In this document: piece by piece, positions 5,591 to 5,820 of the stretch | Position numbering within the stretch: position 1 is the stretch's first letter | How the letters are laid out: each line of letters begins with the position of its first letter | Made by a program: the position numbers and the translations under genes | The notes under the pieces: model-generated | Told to the model about the DNA's origin: nothing | The model's database searches: none | Seen by the model: the letters and a program-made list of their open reading frames with translations, nothing else | Assembly (NCBI GenBank): GCA_049613795.1 | Contig: JBMZCX010000108.1 | Span: 1-5,820 of the forward strand | Direction: 5' to 3' | Source of the DNA: Thalassotalea_B sp049613795 | Lineage (GTDB): Bacteria; Pseudomonadota; Gammaproteobacteria; Enterobacterales; Alteromonadaceae | DNA length: 5,820 nt

Positions 5591-5820
5591 TGTTGCCATT
5601 ATTGGCTGTGGTTGGCTAGGACAAGCGCTTGCTACGCATTTATTAGCTAAAAACTATCAAGTTGTGGGCACCAGCCAGTCCTCTGATACTCTTAATAAAA
5701 TTAGCGCTCTAGGAGCAACAGCAGAGCAATTAGTGTTGCCTTTAGCGGAAAATGATGACAAACCGTATCAATGCTTTAATTGCGACTTTTTGGTTATTGC
5801 GATCCCTCCGCAGCTACGTT
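5574..5820 (+). CDS. YeeZ-like NAD(P)-binding protein, N-terminal part (truncated by window edge)
   Basis: Only the first 82 codons are in the window. The protein starts MNSKSSVAIIGCGWLGQAL, with the Rossmann dinucleotide-binding motif G-x-G-x-x-G (GCGWLG, residues 11-16) directly after a hydrophobic beta strand. A second strand YQVVGTS (28-34) ends in Thr-Ser-Gln-Ser rather than an acidic residue, which leans towards NADP over NAD. The later strand FLVIAIPP (72-79) is typical of this fold. GWLG and the layout resemble E. coli YeeZ, an SDR-like NAD(P)-dependent epimerase/dehydrogenase family protein of unknown substrate. The start overlaps the end of the SnoaL-like gene by 17 bp, so it is probably the third gene of the yiiD operon. 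The substrate-binding half lies beyond the window. Confidence 0.87.
   Translation, partial: MNSKSSVAIIGCGWLGQALATHLLAKNYQVVGTSQSSDTLNKISALGATAEQLVLPLAENDDKPYQCFNCDFLVIAIPPQLR

Noticed and set aside
1..5820. Novel defence, mobile or CRISPR system
   Set aside because: No transposase, integrase, regularly spaced repeats, nuclease or reverse transcriptase motifs, tRNA gene or attachment-site duplication is visible; most genes are housekeeping families in a conserved order.

Overview
The window is AT-rich chromosomal DNA from a gammaproteobacterium. The best guess is a marine member of the Alteromonadales such as Colwellia or Thalassotalea. The basis is the low GC, protein sequences clearly related to but diverged from the Escherichia coli and Serratia homologues, and the order yihY - dtd - yiiD, which I remember as also present around rbn(yihY)-dtd-yiiD in E. 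coli. This placement is inference; there is no rRNA or other phylogenetic marker here.

Left part (1-1069): about 370 bases without a convincing gene. Bases 1-200 are unusually rich in short palindromes and look more like a dispersed intergenic repeat than a gene. Two tandem small ORFs of unknown function follow (54 and 56 codons, 369-533 and 569-739). They face a convergent 74-residue membrane protein of TM2-like character (777-1001, minus strand).

Central and right part (1070-5820): a compact set of housekeeping genes. On the plus strand are yihY (inner-membrane protein of the UPF0761/'RNase BN' family), a proline-iminopeptidase-like alpha/beta hydrolase, and dtd (D-aminoacyl-tRNA deacylase), whose start codon overlaps the hydrolase stop codon. 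A spermidine-synthase-like SAM-binding protein lies on the minus strand, convergent with dtd and divergent from the next gene. Plus-strand genes then resume with a YiiD/FabY-type fusion (GNAT acetyltransferase plus hot-dog thioesterase-like domain), a secreted SnoaL/NTF2-like protein, and the first 82 codons of a YeeZ-like NAD(P)-binding protein that runs off the right edge. The last three are tightly packed (3-bp gap, then 17-bp overlap) and probably form one operon.

I see no phage, IS transposase, CRISPR, tRNA, rRNA or defence system. The most open items are the uncharacterised small-ORF pair, the palindrome-rich left edge, the altered substrate-recognition residue in the aminopeptidase, and a candidate near-leaderless promoter for the SAM-binding protein.
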